Position numbers and translations under genes: made by a program
Assembly: GCF_003382565.3 (NCBI RefSeq)
Contig: NZ_CP086253.1
Coordinates: forward strand, 4,030,001-4,094,000
Direction: 5' to 3'
Origin: Pectobacterium aquaticum
GTDB lineage: Bacteria; Pseudomonadota; Gammaproteobacteria; Enterobacterales; Enterobacteriaceae
DNA length: 64,000 nucleotides
Notes under the pieces: generated by a model
Database searches by the model: none
What the model saw: only the letters and a program-made list of their open reading frames with translations
Told to the model about the DNA's origin: nothing
In this document: positions 53,330-62,394 of the stretch, in pieces
Layout: every line of letters begins with the position of its first letter
How positions within the stretch are numbered: the first letter of the stretch is position 1

Positions 53330-55048
53330 ATGGTTAGCCAGGTTGATCTGATTCTTTCCCTGTTACAGCAGATGTGCGTTTATCTGGTCATCGCCTATCT
53401 GCTCAGTAAGACACCGCTGTTCATCCCGCTGATGCAGGTCACCATCCGTCTGCCGCACAAGCTGGTCTGCTATCTGGTTTTTTCCGTGTTTTGCATCATG
53501 GGAACCTATTTCGGTTTGCATATAGACGATTCGATTGCCAATACCCGCGCGACGGGCGCCGTGCTCGGCGGCATGCTAGGCGGCCCTTCTGTCGGTTTTC
53601 TCGTCGGGTTAACGGGTGGATTACACCGCTATTCGATGGGCGGAATGACCGCGCTGGCCTGTATGTTATCGACGATTGCCGAAGGCTTGCTCGGTGGGCT
53701 GCTACACCGCTATCTGGCACGCCGCAACCGCATCGATTTGCTGTTTCAGCCCCTCGTCGTAGGGCTGACCGCGCTGGTTGCGGAGATACTACAAATGGCG
53801 ATTATCCTGCTGGTCGCCCGTCCGTTTGATAATGCCGTTGAACTGGTTCGAGACATTGCTTTGCCGATGATGATCACCAATACCATCGGTTCTGCCATGT
53901 TCATGCGTATCCTGCTCGACAGACGTGCCATTTTTGAAAAATACACCTCCGCGTTTTCCGCCAAGGCACTGCAAATCGCCGCCCGCGCCGAAGGGGCACT
54001 GCGTCAGGGATTCAACCCGCAAAACAGTATGCGCGTTGCCCGTATTTTGTATGAAGAGTTAGGTGTGGGTGCCGTAGCCATTACCGATCGTGACAAGCTG
54101 CTGGCCTTTATCGGACTGGGCGACGACCACCACAACGTCGGCGCGCCTATCACGTCATCACATACCCGTCGGGCGATAGACAACAATCAGGTGGTGTACG
54201 CCGACGGCAACGAGGTGTCTTATACCTGTTCGGTTTCATCACACTGCAAACTCGGCTCCACGCTGGTGATCCCGCTGCGCGGTGAAGATCAGCGCGTTGT
54301 CGGCACGATCAAGCTTTATGAGCCCAAAAATAAGCTATTTTCCAGCATTAACCGCACACTAGGGGAAGGGATCGCCCACCTGCTTTCCGCACAGATTCTG
54401 ACGGGCCGCTTTGAACAGCAGAAACAGCTACTGGCCCAGTCGGAAATCAAGCTGCTACACGCGCAGGTCAACCCGCATTTTCTATTTAACGCACTCAACA
54501 CGCTGTCCGCCGTGATACGGCGCAACCCCGATCACGCTCGCCAACTGGTGCTGTCCCTATCGACGTTTTTCCGTAAAAACCTCAAGCGCAGCAACGATGA
54601 AGTGTCGCTCAATGACGAGCTGGAGCACGTTAACGCCTATCTCGAAATCGAGAAAGCGCGCTTTGCCGATCACCTGACGGTAGACATTTCGCTGCCGGAA
54701 GCGCTGCGTGAAGCGCGATTACCCGCATTTTCCCTGCAACCGATTGTCGAAAATGCGATTAAGCACGGTATCTCGCAGATGATTGAAAACGGGCACATCC
54801 ACATCAGCGGACGCCTGCACGCCAACACGCTGGAGCTGTCAGTGGAAGATAACGCCGGCACCTATCAGCCCCGCAGCGGTGGCGATGGGCTAGGCATGAA
54901 TCTGGTCGACCGCCGTATCAAAGCACGCTACGGCAACCGCTATGGCATCACAGTGGTCAGCGAAGCGGATAAATTCACCCGTGTCGAAGTGCGCGTTCCG
55001 CTGATCTCACCTCATCAGGCACTGGAAAAGCTGGATAGCGTGGCGTGA
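53330..55048 (+). CDS. LytS/BtsS/YpdA-family sensor histidine kinase
   Basis: 572-residue membrane kinase. The N-terminus is a 5TM-LYT receptor domain (about 1-190) with GAVLGGMLGGPSVGFLVGLTGGLHRYSMGGMTAL. A GAF domain follows (about 215-360). The His_kinase block is LLHAQVNPHFLFNALNTLSAVIRRNP, whose His is the phosphorylation site. HATPase motifs are LQPIVENAIKHGI (N box) and GGDGLGMNLVDRRIKARYG (G box). E. coli relatives YpdA and BtsS sense pyruvate or related metabolites with a LytTR regulator. No response regulator gene lies beside it here, so it must signal to a partner elsewhere. It is inserted between glgB and asd. Confidence 0.92.
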   Translation: MVSQVDLILSLLQQMCVYLVIAYLLSKTPLFIPLMQVTIRLPHKLVCYLVFSVFCIMGTYFGLHIDDSIANTRATGAVLGGMLGGPSVGFLVGLTGGLHRYSMGGMTALACMLSTIAEGLLGGLLHRYLARRNRIDLLFQPLVVGLTALVAEILQMAIILLVARPFDNAVELVRDIALPMMITNTIGSAMFMRILLDRRAIFEKYTSAFSAKALQIAARAEGALRQGFNPQNSMRVARILYEELGVGAVAITDRDKLLAFIGLGDDHHNVGAPITSSHTRRAIDNNQVVYADGNEVSYTCSVSSHCKLGSTLVIPLRGEDQRVVGTIKLYEPKNKLFSSINRTLGEGIAHLLSAQILTGRFEQQKQLLAQSEIKLLHAQVNPHFLFNALNTLSAVIRRNPDHARQLVLSLSTFFRKNLKRSNDEVSLNDELEHVNAYLEIEKARFADHLTVDISLPEALREARLPAFSLQPIVENAIKHGISQMIENGHIHISGRLHANTLELSVEDNAGTYQPRSGGDGLGMNLVDRRIKARYGNRYGITVVSEADKFTRVEVRVPLISPHQALEKLDSVA

Positions 55049-55174
55049 TGGGTTAGATAAAGGCGTTGCGGGTTGGATACGTAGACAACCATGACGTCAG
55101 ACTGAATCATCACAATTGCGAAAAATACGTATTGCGCAGTCGATCACGTACGCTTAATAGAGGGGGGACGACTC

Positions 55175-55678
55175 TTAATCTAACGGGTTTACTAAAGCCG
55201 GATGGATCTTTGATTGATACATATCAGGACGAGTAATCGCCCAAACATAGTTTTCTTTGTTAACCGGAGAATATCCTGCTTTTTCATAGAGCCATGGTGC
55301 AGTTGATGTCAGTAACATAATACGCCGCAACCGCTTAAGCACTGGGTGGTCAAGGCAGCATTCCATTAACCAGCTTCCCAATTTTTGCTGCTGATATTCT
55401 TCCAGTACATAAACATCACAGAGATAACCGAAAGTCGCAAAATCCGTCACTACACGTGCTAACCCAATCTGCTTACTTTCAGTGAATAACCCGAAATTAA
55501 GGCTGTTAGCAAGGGATTCCTGAACGGTATCAATATCAATGCCCGTTGCCCAGCTTGAACGCGTTAAATAGCAATGTATGGCATCAATATCCAGTAGATC
55601 GTTATTCGTTGTTACAACGAATTTCTGATTTCTCCAGGTCAATACCTGCGGCATCTCCTCTTCACTGTCGGCATTCAT
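55175..55678 (-). CDS. GNAT-family N-acetyltransferase
   Basis: 167 residues. The GNAT acetyl-CoA pattern is seen in ATFGYLCDVYVLEEYQQQKLGSWLMECCLDHP, with the loop read here as Q-Q-K-L-G-S in place of RxxGxG/A. WLYEKAGYSPVNKENYVW follows near the end. The start at 55678 has a poor ribosome site; ATG 55654 preceded by GAAGAGGAG is an alternative, so the first eight residues are uncertain. Substrate unknown. It lies upstream of nothing obvious, with asd on the same strand about 100 bases beyond its start. Confidence 0.85.
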   Translation of the reverse strand: MNADSEEEMPQVLTWRNQKFVVTTNNDLLDIDAIHCYLTRSSWATGIDIDTVQESLANSLNFGLFTESKQIGLARVVTDFATFGYLCDVYVLEEYQQQKLGSWLMECCLDHPVLKRLRRIMLLTSTAPWLYEKAGYSPVNKENYVWAITRPDMYQSKIHPALVNPLD

Positions 55679-55773
55679 TCATTTCTATTTCCGATATAAC
55701 GTGAGTATGAAACTGACGCAACACCAAACGATGTTGCGCCAGAAAAGCAGCAGAACGATAGCAAGATAACTAA

Positions 55774-56877
55774 CTACAGCAGGATGCGCAGCATACGGCG
55801 CAGCGGTTCAGCGGCTCCCCACAGCAACTGATCGCCGACCGTGAAGGCGGACAGATATTCCGGCCCCATGTTCAGCTTACGCAGACGACCCACCGGCGTG
55901 GAGAGCGTGCCCGTTACCGCAGCAGGCGTCAGCTCACGCATAGTGATATCGCGATCGTTCGGCACCACTTTCACCCAGTCATTGTGGGTTGCAAGCAGTT
56001 GTTCGATTTCCGGCAGCGCCACGTCTTTTTTCAGTTTGATGGTGAACGCCTGACTGTGGCAGCGCAGTGCGCCGACGCGCACGCAGAGGCCGTCGACAGG
56101 AATGACGCTACTGGTGCTCAGAATCTTGTTGGTTTCCGCCTGACCTTTCCACTCTTCGCGGCTCTGGCCATTATCCAACTGTTTGTCGATCCACGGAATC
56201 AGGCTACCTGCCAACGGCACGCCGAAGTTATCCGTCGGCAGCGAACCGCTGCGGGTCAGCGCGGTCACTTTACGTTCGATATCCAGAATCGCAGAGGCCG
56301 GATCCTGTAACTCTTTCGCCACTTCACCATGCAGCGCACCCATCTGGGTCAGCAGCTCACGCATGTGGCGCGCACCGCCGCCAGAAGCCGCCTGATACGT
56401 CGCAGCAGAAACCCACTCCACCAAGTTGTTCGCAAACAGGCCGCCCAATGACATCAGCATCAGGCTGACAGTACAGTTGCCGCCGGCAAAGGTTTTGATG
56501 CCTTTATCCAGCCCCTGTTGAATCACCCCGTGGTTAACCGGATCCAGAATAATGATCGCGTCATCTTTCATACGCAGTGAGGACGCGGCGTCGATCCAAT
56601 AGCCCTGCCAGCCACTTTCACGCAGCTTTGGGTAGACTTCATTGGTATAATCGCCGCCCTGACAGGTAATGATGATGTCCAACGCGCGCAGTGCTTCAAT
56701 ATTATAAGCATCCTGCAACACGCCTTGATGACCACCCAGTGCGGGTGCAGGCTCGCCATGCTGAGAGGTCGAAAAGAATACCGGGTGAATCACATCAAAG
56801 TCGCGTTCTTCGACCATGCGCTGCATGAGAACCGAGCCGACCATACCGCGCCAGCCAATAAAACCAACATTTTTCAT
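55774..56877 (-). CDS. asd: Aspartate-semialdehyde dehydrogenase
   Basis: 367-residue NADP-dependent enzyme making aspartate semialdehyde for lysine, diaminopimelate, methionine and threonine. The NADP site MKNVGFIGWRGMVGSVLMQRM opens the protein. The catalytic Cys is in FAGGNCTVSLMLMSLGGLF (near 135) and the His in VGALRCHSQAFTIKLK (near 275). YQAASGGGARHMRELL is conserved. In E. coli asd directly precedes glgB; here a GNAT and a kinase gene separate them. Diaminopimelate need makes it essential. Confidence 0.97.
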   Translation of the reverse strand: MKNVGFIGWRGMVGSVLMQRMVEERDFDVIHPVFFSTSQHGEPAPALGGHQGVLQDAYNIEALRALDIIITCQGGDYTNEVYPKLRESGWQGYWIDAASSLRMKDDAIIILDPVNHGVIQQGLDKGIKTFAGGNCTVSLMLMSLGGLFANNLVEWVSAATYQAASGGGARHMRELLTQMGALHGEVAKELQDPASAILDIERKVTALTRSGSLPTDNFGVPLAGSLIPWIDKQLDNGQSREEWKGQAETNKILSTSSVIPVDGLCVRVGALRCHSQAFTIKLKKDVALPEIEQLLATHNDWVKVVPNDRDITMRELTPAAVTGTLSTPVGRLRKLNMGPEYLSAFTVGDQLLWGAAEPLRRMLRILL

Positions 56878-57175
56878 GGTAACTGTCCTGCTTTGGGGGT
56901 AACAAAAAGAATTCTGGCTAACGTCGATAGCGCTTAGTGATTGCTGACTCAGTGATCTGCCGCAGAGGCTTGCGCGTGTCGTGTCGTAAACCCGTAAATA
57001 ATTGTGTCGTTCAGCCTTACAAAATGTACATCAAGTCGCAAGTGAATTTATTCGATAGTACGCCGTTTTTCAGCAGTCATTCTAATATCATCAACCTGGC
57101 ACAGGATAATCACGTTGGTCAGCCCATGAAGATGGCCCCGGTCAGGAAACAAGGTTTTGGGAGTAACAAACCAAC
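56878..57175. other. Divergent promoter region of asd and the MarC-family gene
   Basis: About 300 bases containing promoters for both genes. No riboswitch, operator or inverted repeat was recognised with confidence. Confidence 0.45.
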
Positions 57176-57769
57176 ATGACAGAAATGATCTCCGCAACGG
57201 TGCTGCTGTTGCTCATTATGGATCCACTCGGCAACCTGCCGATTTTTATGTCCGTGCTCAAGCATCTTGACCCCAAACGCCGACGCGTGGTGTTGATCCG
57301 TGAAATGCTGATTGCGCTCGGGCTGATGCTGATTTTTCTGTTCGCCGGTGAACGCATTCTGGCGTTCCTGAATCTGCGCACCGAAACCGTGTCGATTTCC
57401 GGCGGTATCGTGCTGTTCCTCATCGCGATTCGTATGATTTTCCCTTCGCAGGAAGGCAACAGCAGCGGTCTGCCAGCCGGAGAGGAACCGTTTCTGGTGC
57501 CCATGGCGATTCCGCTGGTTGCGGGGCCGTCGATCCTCGCGGCGCTGATGCTGCTGTCTCACCAGTATCCCAATCAGCTACCTCATCTGACGCTGGCACT
57601 GTTTATCGCCTGGACGATCTCATTCATCATCCTGCTAATGTCAGATGTGTTCTTGCGTTTGCTGGGTGAGAAAGGCGTGAGTGCGCTGGAGAAATTGATG
57701 GGATTGATTCTGGTGATGCTATCGACGCAGATGTTCCTCGACGGCGTGCGTGCTTATATGAAGTTATAG
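57176..57769 (+). CDS. yhgN: MarC-family integral membrane protein YhgN
   Basis: 197 residues with six hydrophobic segments, the MarC/NAAT family pattern. LLLIMDPLGNLPIFMSVLKHLDP lies near the start, GGIVLFLIAIRMIF in the middle, VPMAIPLVAGPSILAALMLL after it, and GLILVMLSTQMFLDGVRAY at the end. The physiological role of the family is not established; amino-acid or peptide transport has been suggested. In E. coli yhgN is next to asd, as here, so synteny supports the identity. Confidence 0.94.
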   Translation: MTEMISATVLLLLIMDPLGNLPIFMSVLKHLDPKRRRVVLIREMLIALGLMLIFLFAGERILAFLNLRTETVSISGGIVLFLIAIRMIFPSQEGNSSGLPAGEEPFLVPMAIPLVAGPSILAALMLLSHQYPNQLPHLTLALFIAWTISFIILLMSDVFLRLLGEKGVSALEKLMGLILVMLSTQMFLDGVRAYMKL

Positions 57770-57825
57770 CTACGCAGTTACCCCCTCTGTCTTATACATA
57801 AATGCGCAAATTATTATGGGGTTGA

Positions 57826-58133
57826 CGTTATCCGGCGTAAAAATTATGCAGCGGTGGGCATGACCACCGAGTGAGCGGCAGGGACGCCGCGAAAGACGAT
57901 GCCGCGCCGGACAAAAACGTCAGAGACGTTTTTGAACAGCACTTGTGCTGGCCCGAAGGGCGAGCCCCGTTTATGGGGCGAGTAAGCGCGTCACCGTCGG
58001 CTCGAAAGGTGGTCATGAACGCCGATGGCACCGCGTAGCGGCATAATTTAGCCAGAAGCCTGGGGTCATGGGGCGAGCGGCGTTTGAGCCGCCCCATGTC
58101 GGGCGCGTGCTACGAAGTAGCATGAAAATAACG
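57826..58133. repeat. Multi-hairpin intergenic element
   Basis: About 300 bases packed with consecutive hairpins: GCGGC/GCCGC (57875-57890), AAAAACGTC/GACGTTTTT (57913-57933), CAGCAC/GTGCTG (57937-57950), a GGGGC...GCCGCCCC hairpin (about 58070-58095), and TGCTAC/GTAGCA (58108-58122). The outer ends are CGTTAT (57826-57831) and ATAACG (58128-58133), an inverted pair. A 90-codon frame inside lacks protein features. It may be a mobile non-coding repeat or a structured RNA. Confidence 0.6.
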
Positions 58134-58184
58134 ACATTATCGCGCACGAAACCATCTCTTAGTCGGCATAAAAAATGTGACTAA

Positions 58185-58207
58185 AAGCCCCCTCCACAAG
58201 GAAGGGG
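58185..58207 (-). terminator. Rho-independent terminator after the gluconate transporter gene
   Basis: On the minus strand CCCCCTTCC pairs with GGAGGGGG, with one bulge, followed by CTTTTAG. It lies 11 bases after the transporter stop codon. Confidence 0.7.
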
Positions 58208-58217
58208 GTTAAACACA

Positions 58218-59594
58218 TTAGAGAAGAATACTTCCCACTAACGCCAGCAAGAACGCGATGGTGCCGAGCAGCGTTTCCATCACCGTCCAGGTTTTCAGGG
58301 TCGTTTTCTCATCCATTTCAAGGAAACGACTGACCAGCCAGAAGCCCGAATCGTTCACATGTGACAGCACAGTCGCCCCACCCGCAATCGACACCACAAT
58401 AAAGCAGAGATCGAACTGGCTAAGGCCGGGGGTCGCCGCCACTGTGGGCGCCATCAGCGCTGCCGTCGTCGTCAGTGCCACCGTTGCAGAACCCTGTGCC
58501 ACACGCAGTGCCATCGACACCACAAATGCAGCAACGATAACAGGCAAGCCTGTATCTGCCAGTGCACCGGACAGCGCGTTGCCAATTCCGCTGGCACGCA
58601 GAACACCACCGAACATGCCACCTGCGCCAGTTACCAAAATAATGGCACAAATCGGACCTAACGCGCCGTCACAAATCTTTTCAAGATGTGCTCCGCTCTT
58701 ACGACCGCTAAAGACCATCAACGCAAAGAACACCGTGATCAGTAATGCAACTGGCGTTTTACCCAACATGCGTAAGAACTGCACCACGCCGTTATCACCG
58801 CTCACTATTCCCATCACCGTTAGCGTATTCAGCCCGGTATCGAGAAAAATCAGCACTAATGGCAGCAGCAGAATACTCAACACCACGGAAAAACGTGGTG
58901 GTTTAACGGCCGTATCCGTTTCAACCGCAGACAAGAAGCTTGCAGGCAGTTTGATGTCGAATTTTTTACCTGCGTACAACCCATAGAGGTAGCCGCCGAA
59001 ATACCAGGTCGGTAGCGCGATGATGCCCCCGATAATCACCAGCAGCCCGATGTTAGCACCTAACAATTCACTCGCAGCAACGGGGCCAGGATGTGGCGGT
59101 ACCAGCGCATGCATAGCGGCAAACGCGCCCGCCGCAGGAAACGCATATTTTAGCGTCGAGCCACCGAAGCGCTTTGCCACGCTGAAAATAATCGGCAGCA
59201 TAACAACCAGACCTGCATCAAAAAAGATCGGGAAGCCGAACAGCAGAGAAGCAACCCCTAACGCAAAAGGTGCACGATGTTCGCCAAATTTATTGATTAG
59301 CGTATCCGCCAGCACATTCGCGCCGCCGGTCACCTCTAACAGGCGGCCAATCATTGCCCCTAGTCCAACCAGCAGGGCAACGGATGCCAGCGTACTACCG
59401 AAACCACTTAGCAGCGTCGGCACAATCTTTTCGTAAGGTGTTTTTGTTACCAATGCTGTTACCAGACTGACGAGTGTCAGCGCCAGGAACGCATGGATTT
59501 TAAAGCGCATAATCAGCACCAATAACAGTGCGACTGCACCAGCGGCAATGGTCAACAACACACTGGCGCTATAGGCGGAGGTGATTTCTGTCAT
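58218..59594 (-). CDS. gntT: Gluconate/proton symporter, GntP family
   Basis: 458 residues with 12-14 hydrophobic segments, GntP-family. HALVPPHPGPVAASELLGANIG is the family signature, with GFPIFFDAGLVVMLPIIFSVAKRFG before it and LSHVNDSGFWLVSRFLEMDEKTTLKTWTVMETLLG near the end. It takes up gluconate for phosphorylation by GntK. It is divergent from gntK, sharing a region with CRP and GntR sites. Assignment to GntT rather than GntU is inferred from context only. An alternative is a relative taking a different sugar acid. Confidence 0.9.
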   Translation of the reverse strand: MTEITSAYSASVLLTIAAGAVALLLVLIMRFKIHAFLALTLVSLVTALVTKTPYEKIVPTLLSGFGSTLASVALLVGLGAMIGRLLEVTGGANVLADTLINKFGEHRAPFALGVASLLFGFPIFFDAGLVVMLPIIFSVAKRFGGSTLKYAFPAAGAFAAMHALVPPHPGPVAASELLGANIGLLVIIGGIIALPTWYFGGYLYGLYAGKKFDIKLPASFLSAVETDTAVKPPRFSVVLSILLLPLVLIFLDTGLNTLTVMGIVSGDNGVVQFLRMLGKTPVALLITVFFALMVFSGRKSGAHLEKICDGALGPICAIILVTGAGGMFGGVLRASGIGNALSGALADTGLPVIVAAFVVSMALRVAQGSATVALTTTAALMAPTVAATPGLSQFDLCFIVVSIAGGATVLSHVNDSGFWLVSRFLEMDEKTTLKTWTVMETLLGTIAFLLALVGSILL

Positions 59595-59640
59595 CGTTAA
59601 TAATCTCTTTAGGGCACTCGGTCTGGGTTGGCTAATTGTT

Positions 59641-59656
59641 TGTGAGGTGTATCACA
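59641..59656. promoter_or_regulatory. Perfect CRP-binding site
   Basis: TGTGAGGTGTATCACA has both ideal half sites TGTGA and TCACA with six-base spacing. It lies between divergent gntT and gntK, about 50 bases from the transporter start, fitting catabolite activation. Confidence 0.85.
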
Positions 59657-59664
59657 TCATCATT

Positions 59665-59693
59665 TGATACCGGTAACATGATACGGGTAACAT
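59665..59693. promoter_or_regulatory. Two tandem GntR operators
   Basis: TGATACCGGTAACATG (59665-59680) and ATGATACGGGTAACAT (59678-59693) are overlapping copies close to the GntR/LacI-type operator ATGTTACC-G-GTAACAT pattern. They lie just downstream of the CRP site, so both divergent genes can be repressed. Confidence 0.8.
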
Positions 59694-59752
59694 GTTAAAG
59701 TATGGAACCATTAAGTATCATTTAATTTACAGTTTGAGATAGAGATCAAATT

Positions 59753-60265
59753 ATGTCAGGTCGAAGCATTATTCTGATGGGCGTATCAGGCAGTGGAAAA
59801 TCCTCAGTTGGCGCTGAACTTGGCCGCGCCATTCAGGCAAAATTTATTGACGGCGACGATCTGCACCCGCGCGCGAATATCCAGAAAATGGCCAGCGGTA
59901 CGCCATTGAATGACGACGACCGCGCACCATGGCTGGAGCGACTCAGCGATGTCGCCTACAGCCTGGCGCACAAAAACGAGACCGGCATCATCGTCTGTTC
60001 CGCGCTAAAAAAGCGTTACCGTGACCGCCTGCGCGAAGGCAACGAAAAGATGGTGTTTATCTATTTGAAAGGTAGCTTTGAGCTGGTTCTGGAGCGTCAC
60101 AAAGCCAGAGCAGGCCACTTCATGCCGACAGAACTACTGAAAAGCCAGTTCGATGCGCTGGAAGAACCGGGTAGCGATGAGCCGGATGTCCTGAAAGTCG
60201 ATATTGACGGCACCCGGGAAGACGTCGTGCAGCGCTGCGTTGATGCACTGCGCGCGGCAGGCTAA
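59753..60265 (+). CDS. gntK: Gluconokinase
   Basis: 170-residue kinase phosphorylating gluconate to 6-phosphogluconate with ATP. P-loop GVSGSGKSSVG is at 9-19. FIDGDDLHPRANIQKMASGTPLNDDDRAPWLERL holds the substrate region. FIYLKGSFELVLERHKARAGHFMPTELLKSQFDALEEP is the lid and adenine-binding block. It is divergent from the transporter and convergent with gntR, with ten bases between stop codons. In E. coli gntK and gntR share direction, so this layout differs. Confidence 0.96.
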   Translation: MSGRSIILMGVSGSGKSSVGAELGRAIQAKFIDGDDLHPRANIQKMASGTPLNDDDRAPWLERLSDVAYSLAHKNETGIIVCSALKKRYRDRLREGNEKMVFIYLKGSFELVLERHKARAGHFMPTELLKSQFDALEEPGSDEPDVLKVDIDGTREDVVQRCVDALRAAG

Positions 60266-60274
60266 CGCAGCGGC

Positions 60275-61270
60275 TTAGAGGCTTTCGCCGTCCAGCACGG
60301 TAAAGCCGACATCGACCCTCTCCTGCGTCACTGGCTCACCCCGCAGACGAGCCAGCAGTTGTTCGGTGCCGATGCGTCCCATGTGTTCACGCGGTGTCAG
60401 TACGCTGGCCAGTTTCGGCACCATCGCCTGACCAATGTCGTGCCCGTGGAAACCGGCTACGCCAATGTCATCCGGCACGCGCAACCCCTGCCGCTGGCAT
60501 TCGAACATCGCGCCGACGGCTAAGTCGTCATTGGTGCAAAACACGCTGTCGACCTGCGGGTATTCCGCCTGCGTCTGCCGCAGCAGTTCGCCACCAAGCG
60601 AATAGGAAGACGCCCGCTCACTCATCACGCAATAGCGCTTAAGCCCGCTTTCCCACATCGCTTGCTCGTAGCCCTGACTGCGCATAATCGTACGCTCATC
60701 CTGACGCGCACCGAGATAGACGATATGACGATGCCCCAGCGCGACCATACGCAGCGTCATCTGTCGAGCGGCCTCAACGTTATCAAACCCGACAGCCATA
60801 TCCAGACAGGGCGAGACGGAATCCATCAGTTCGACGACCGGAATACCAGCAACGTCCAGCATCTGGCGCGTTCGCGGCGTGTGAGTACGTTCGGCCAGAA
60901 TAAGCCCATCGATATGATACGACAGCAGTGACGTCAGACGCTGTTCTTCTCTGTCAGGATGATAGCCATAATGCGCCAGCATGGTCTGGTAGCCGTGCGC
61001 TTCCGCCGTGCGTTCAATCCCGCGCAAGACTTCGGCGAAAACCTGATTGGTTAATGACGGCAGCAGCACGCCAATCGCTCGGCTGGTGGCGCTGGCGAGC
61101 ATATTCGGCGCGAGGTTGGGGATGTAGCCCAGCTCATCCAATGCAATAGCGATCTTTTCCTGCAACGCGGCGGACACTTGAGCGGGATTACGCAAATAGC
61201 GGCTTACCGTCATTTTGGTAATCCCAACACGGTCAGCAACGTCTTGGAGAACGGGTCTTTTTTTCTTCAT
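60275..61270 (-). CDS. gntR: Gluconate operon repressor GntR
   Basis: 331-residue LacI-family repressor. The helix-turn-helix VLQDVADRVGITKMTVSRYLRNPAQVSAALQEKI covers about 7-40. The periplasmic-binding-like domain follows with SRAIGVLLPSLTNQVFAEVLRGIE, IDGLILAERTHTPR and DSVFCTNDDLAVGAMFECQRQGLRVPDDIGVAGFHGHDIG. It represses gntT and gntK through the tandem sites between them and is released by gluconate. It is transcribed toward gntK. Confidence 0.95.
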   Translation of the reverse strand: MKKKRPVLQDVADRVGITKMTVSRYLRNPAQVSAALQEKIAIALDELGYIPNLAPNMLASATSRAIGVLLPSLTNQVFAEVLRGIERTAEAHGYQTMLAHYGYHPDREEQRLTSLLSYHIDGLILAERTHTPRTRQMLDVAGIPVVELMDSVSPCLDMAVGFDNVEAARQMTLRMVALGHRHIVYLGARQDERTIMRSQGYEQAMWESGLKRYCVMSERASSYSLGGELLRQTQAEYPQVDSVFCTNDDLAVGAMFECQRQGLRVPDDIGVAGFHGHDIGQAMVPKLASVLTPREHMGRIGTEQLLARLRGEPVTQERVDVGFTVLDGESL

Positions 61271-61384
61271 CGTCGACTAAAATGCCTGAAAAACAGTAAT
61301 CTAAGTCTAACAAAAAAAGCGTCAGGAAAGTAAAAACTGAGGGCAGAATCTGAATGATGTAATCAGGTCGTGATAAATAAAAAA

Positions 61385-61406
61385 CCCGCGTCTTTTCCTA
61401 CGCGGG
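61385..61406 (-). terminator. Rho-independent terminator after the pirin gene
   Basis: Stem CCCGCGT (61385-61391) and ACGCGGG (61400-61406), with TTTTTTATTTATC downstream on the minus strand, so it ends the pirin-family transcript. Confidence 0.8.
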
Positions 61407-61430
61407 CTTCTTCACTTTTTTCATTCGCCG

Positions 61431-62126
61431 TTATACTGGCGGCAGATCAAACAGCAGGATTTCGCTGTCCTCGCTGGCGTGTACGGAGATCGCCGTTTCG
61501 TCCCAGACCGCGAAGGCATCACTGGCTTCCGCTTTCTGGCCGTTAATCTCTACCGTACCGCGCACCACCTGAACCCAGACGCGGCGGTCAGCCTGAATCG
61601 GGTACACCGATTGCTCCTGCGCTTTCAGCGCCCAGCGCCACAGCGTCATGTCCTGAAAGACTTTCAGCGAGCCTTCACGCGCATCCGGGGACAGCACCAG
61701 CTGACGCCCTTGCTGCACATCAAAGCGTTTCTGCTCGTAGCGCGGCGTCAGCCCAGTTTTTTCTGGGATAATCCAGATTTGATACAGGTGCAACGGTTCG
61801 TCTTTGCTGGCATTGTATTCAGAGTGACGAATGCCCGTTCCCGCGCTCATAATCTGGAACTCGCCCGCTGGCACCTGCTCTTTATTTCCCATGCTGTCCT
61901 GATGTTCAACCGCACCGGACAATACATAGGTCAGAATTTCCATATCTTTATGCGGATGCGTGCCAAAACCCTGACCGCCTTCGATAACGTCTTCATTAAT
62001 CACGCGCAGTGCCGAAAATCCCATGAAATCAGGATCGTAATAATCGGCAAATGAGAATGTGTGCCAGCTGTCGAGCCAGCCGTGATTCGCATGTCCGCGA
62101 TCTTGCGCTTGACGTAAATAGATCAT
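61431..62126 (-). CDS. yhhW: Pirin-family protein YhhW (quercetinase-like)
   Basis: 231-residue bicupin. The metal site in the first cupin reads GFGTHPHKDMEILTYVLSGAVEHQDSMGN (about 55-85), with the His ligands and Glu, and AGTGIRHSEYNASKDEPLHLYQIW supplies the last His. E. coli YhhW binds zinc and has quercetin 2,3-dioxygenase activity in vitro; its cellular role is unknown. ATG 62126 gives the conserved start MIYLRQA; the longer frame to 62141 is unlikely. The gene is adjacent to ryhB and near gntR, the same neighbourhood as in E. coli. Confidence 0.95.
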   Translation of the reverse strand: MIYLRQAQDRGHANHGWLDSWHTFSFADYYDPDFMGFSALRVINEDVIEGGQGFGTHPHKDMEILTYVLSGAVEHQDSMGNKEQVPAGEFQIMSAGTGIRHSEYNASKDEPLHLYQIWIIPEKTGLTPRYEQKRFDVQQGRQLVLSPDAREGSLKVFQDMTLWRWALKAQEQSVYPIQADRRVWVQVVRGTVEINGQKAEASDAFAVWDETAISVHASEDSEILLFDLPPV

Positions 62127-62248
62127 GTTATTTCCTCCCACGTTTTTGATAAGGAAAGTGTAACGGGCGGCGATAAATAAGATAGCGCAAAAAACTCACC
62201 GCTCTGTTCGAAAAATCAGAACGGGATGACGGGCTGGAAGGAAATTGC

Positions 62249-62345
62249 AAAAAAAAAAGCCAGCACCCGAGCTGGCTAAATAATACTGGAAGCAATGTGA
62301 GCAATGTCGTGCCTTCACAGGGAAGCCGGATCGTCATGAACACCA
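62249..62345 (-). ncRNA. ryhB: RyhB iron-stress small RNA
   Basis: The minus strand contains the invariant RyhB core GCACGACATTGCTCACATTG, followed by CTTCCAGTATTATTTAGCC and a terminator hairpin (CCAGC ... GCTGG) ending in ten Ts. RyhB base-pairs through this core with Hfq to repress iron-protein mRNAs (sdhCDAB, sodB and others) when iron is low. The 5' end is placed about 34 bases before the core by analogy with E. coli; a -10-like TATTAG lies upstream. The strong Fur site at 62395 fits iron control. Location next to yhhW matches E. coli. The TSS is inferred, the core is seen directly. Confidence 0.95.
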
Positions 62346-62394
62346 TCAATAACTAATACAGGCGCATGGCATCGTCCCCTAGAATGCACGACAA

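Noticed and set aside
57828..58097. 90-codon frame inside the multi-hairpin element
   Set aside because: No ribosome site, no protein motif, and the bases are explained by consecutive hairpins.
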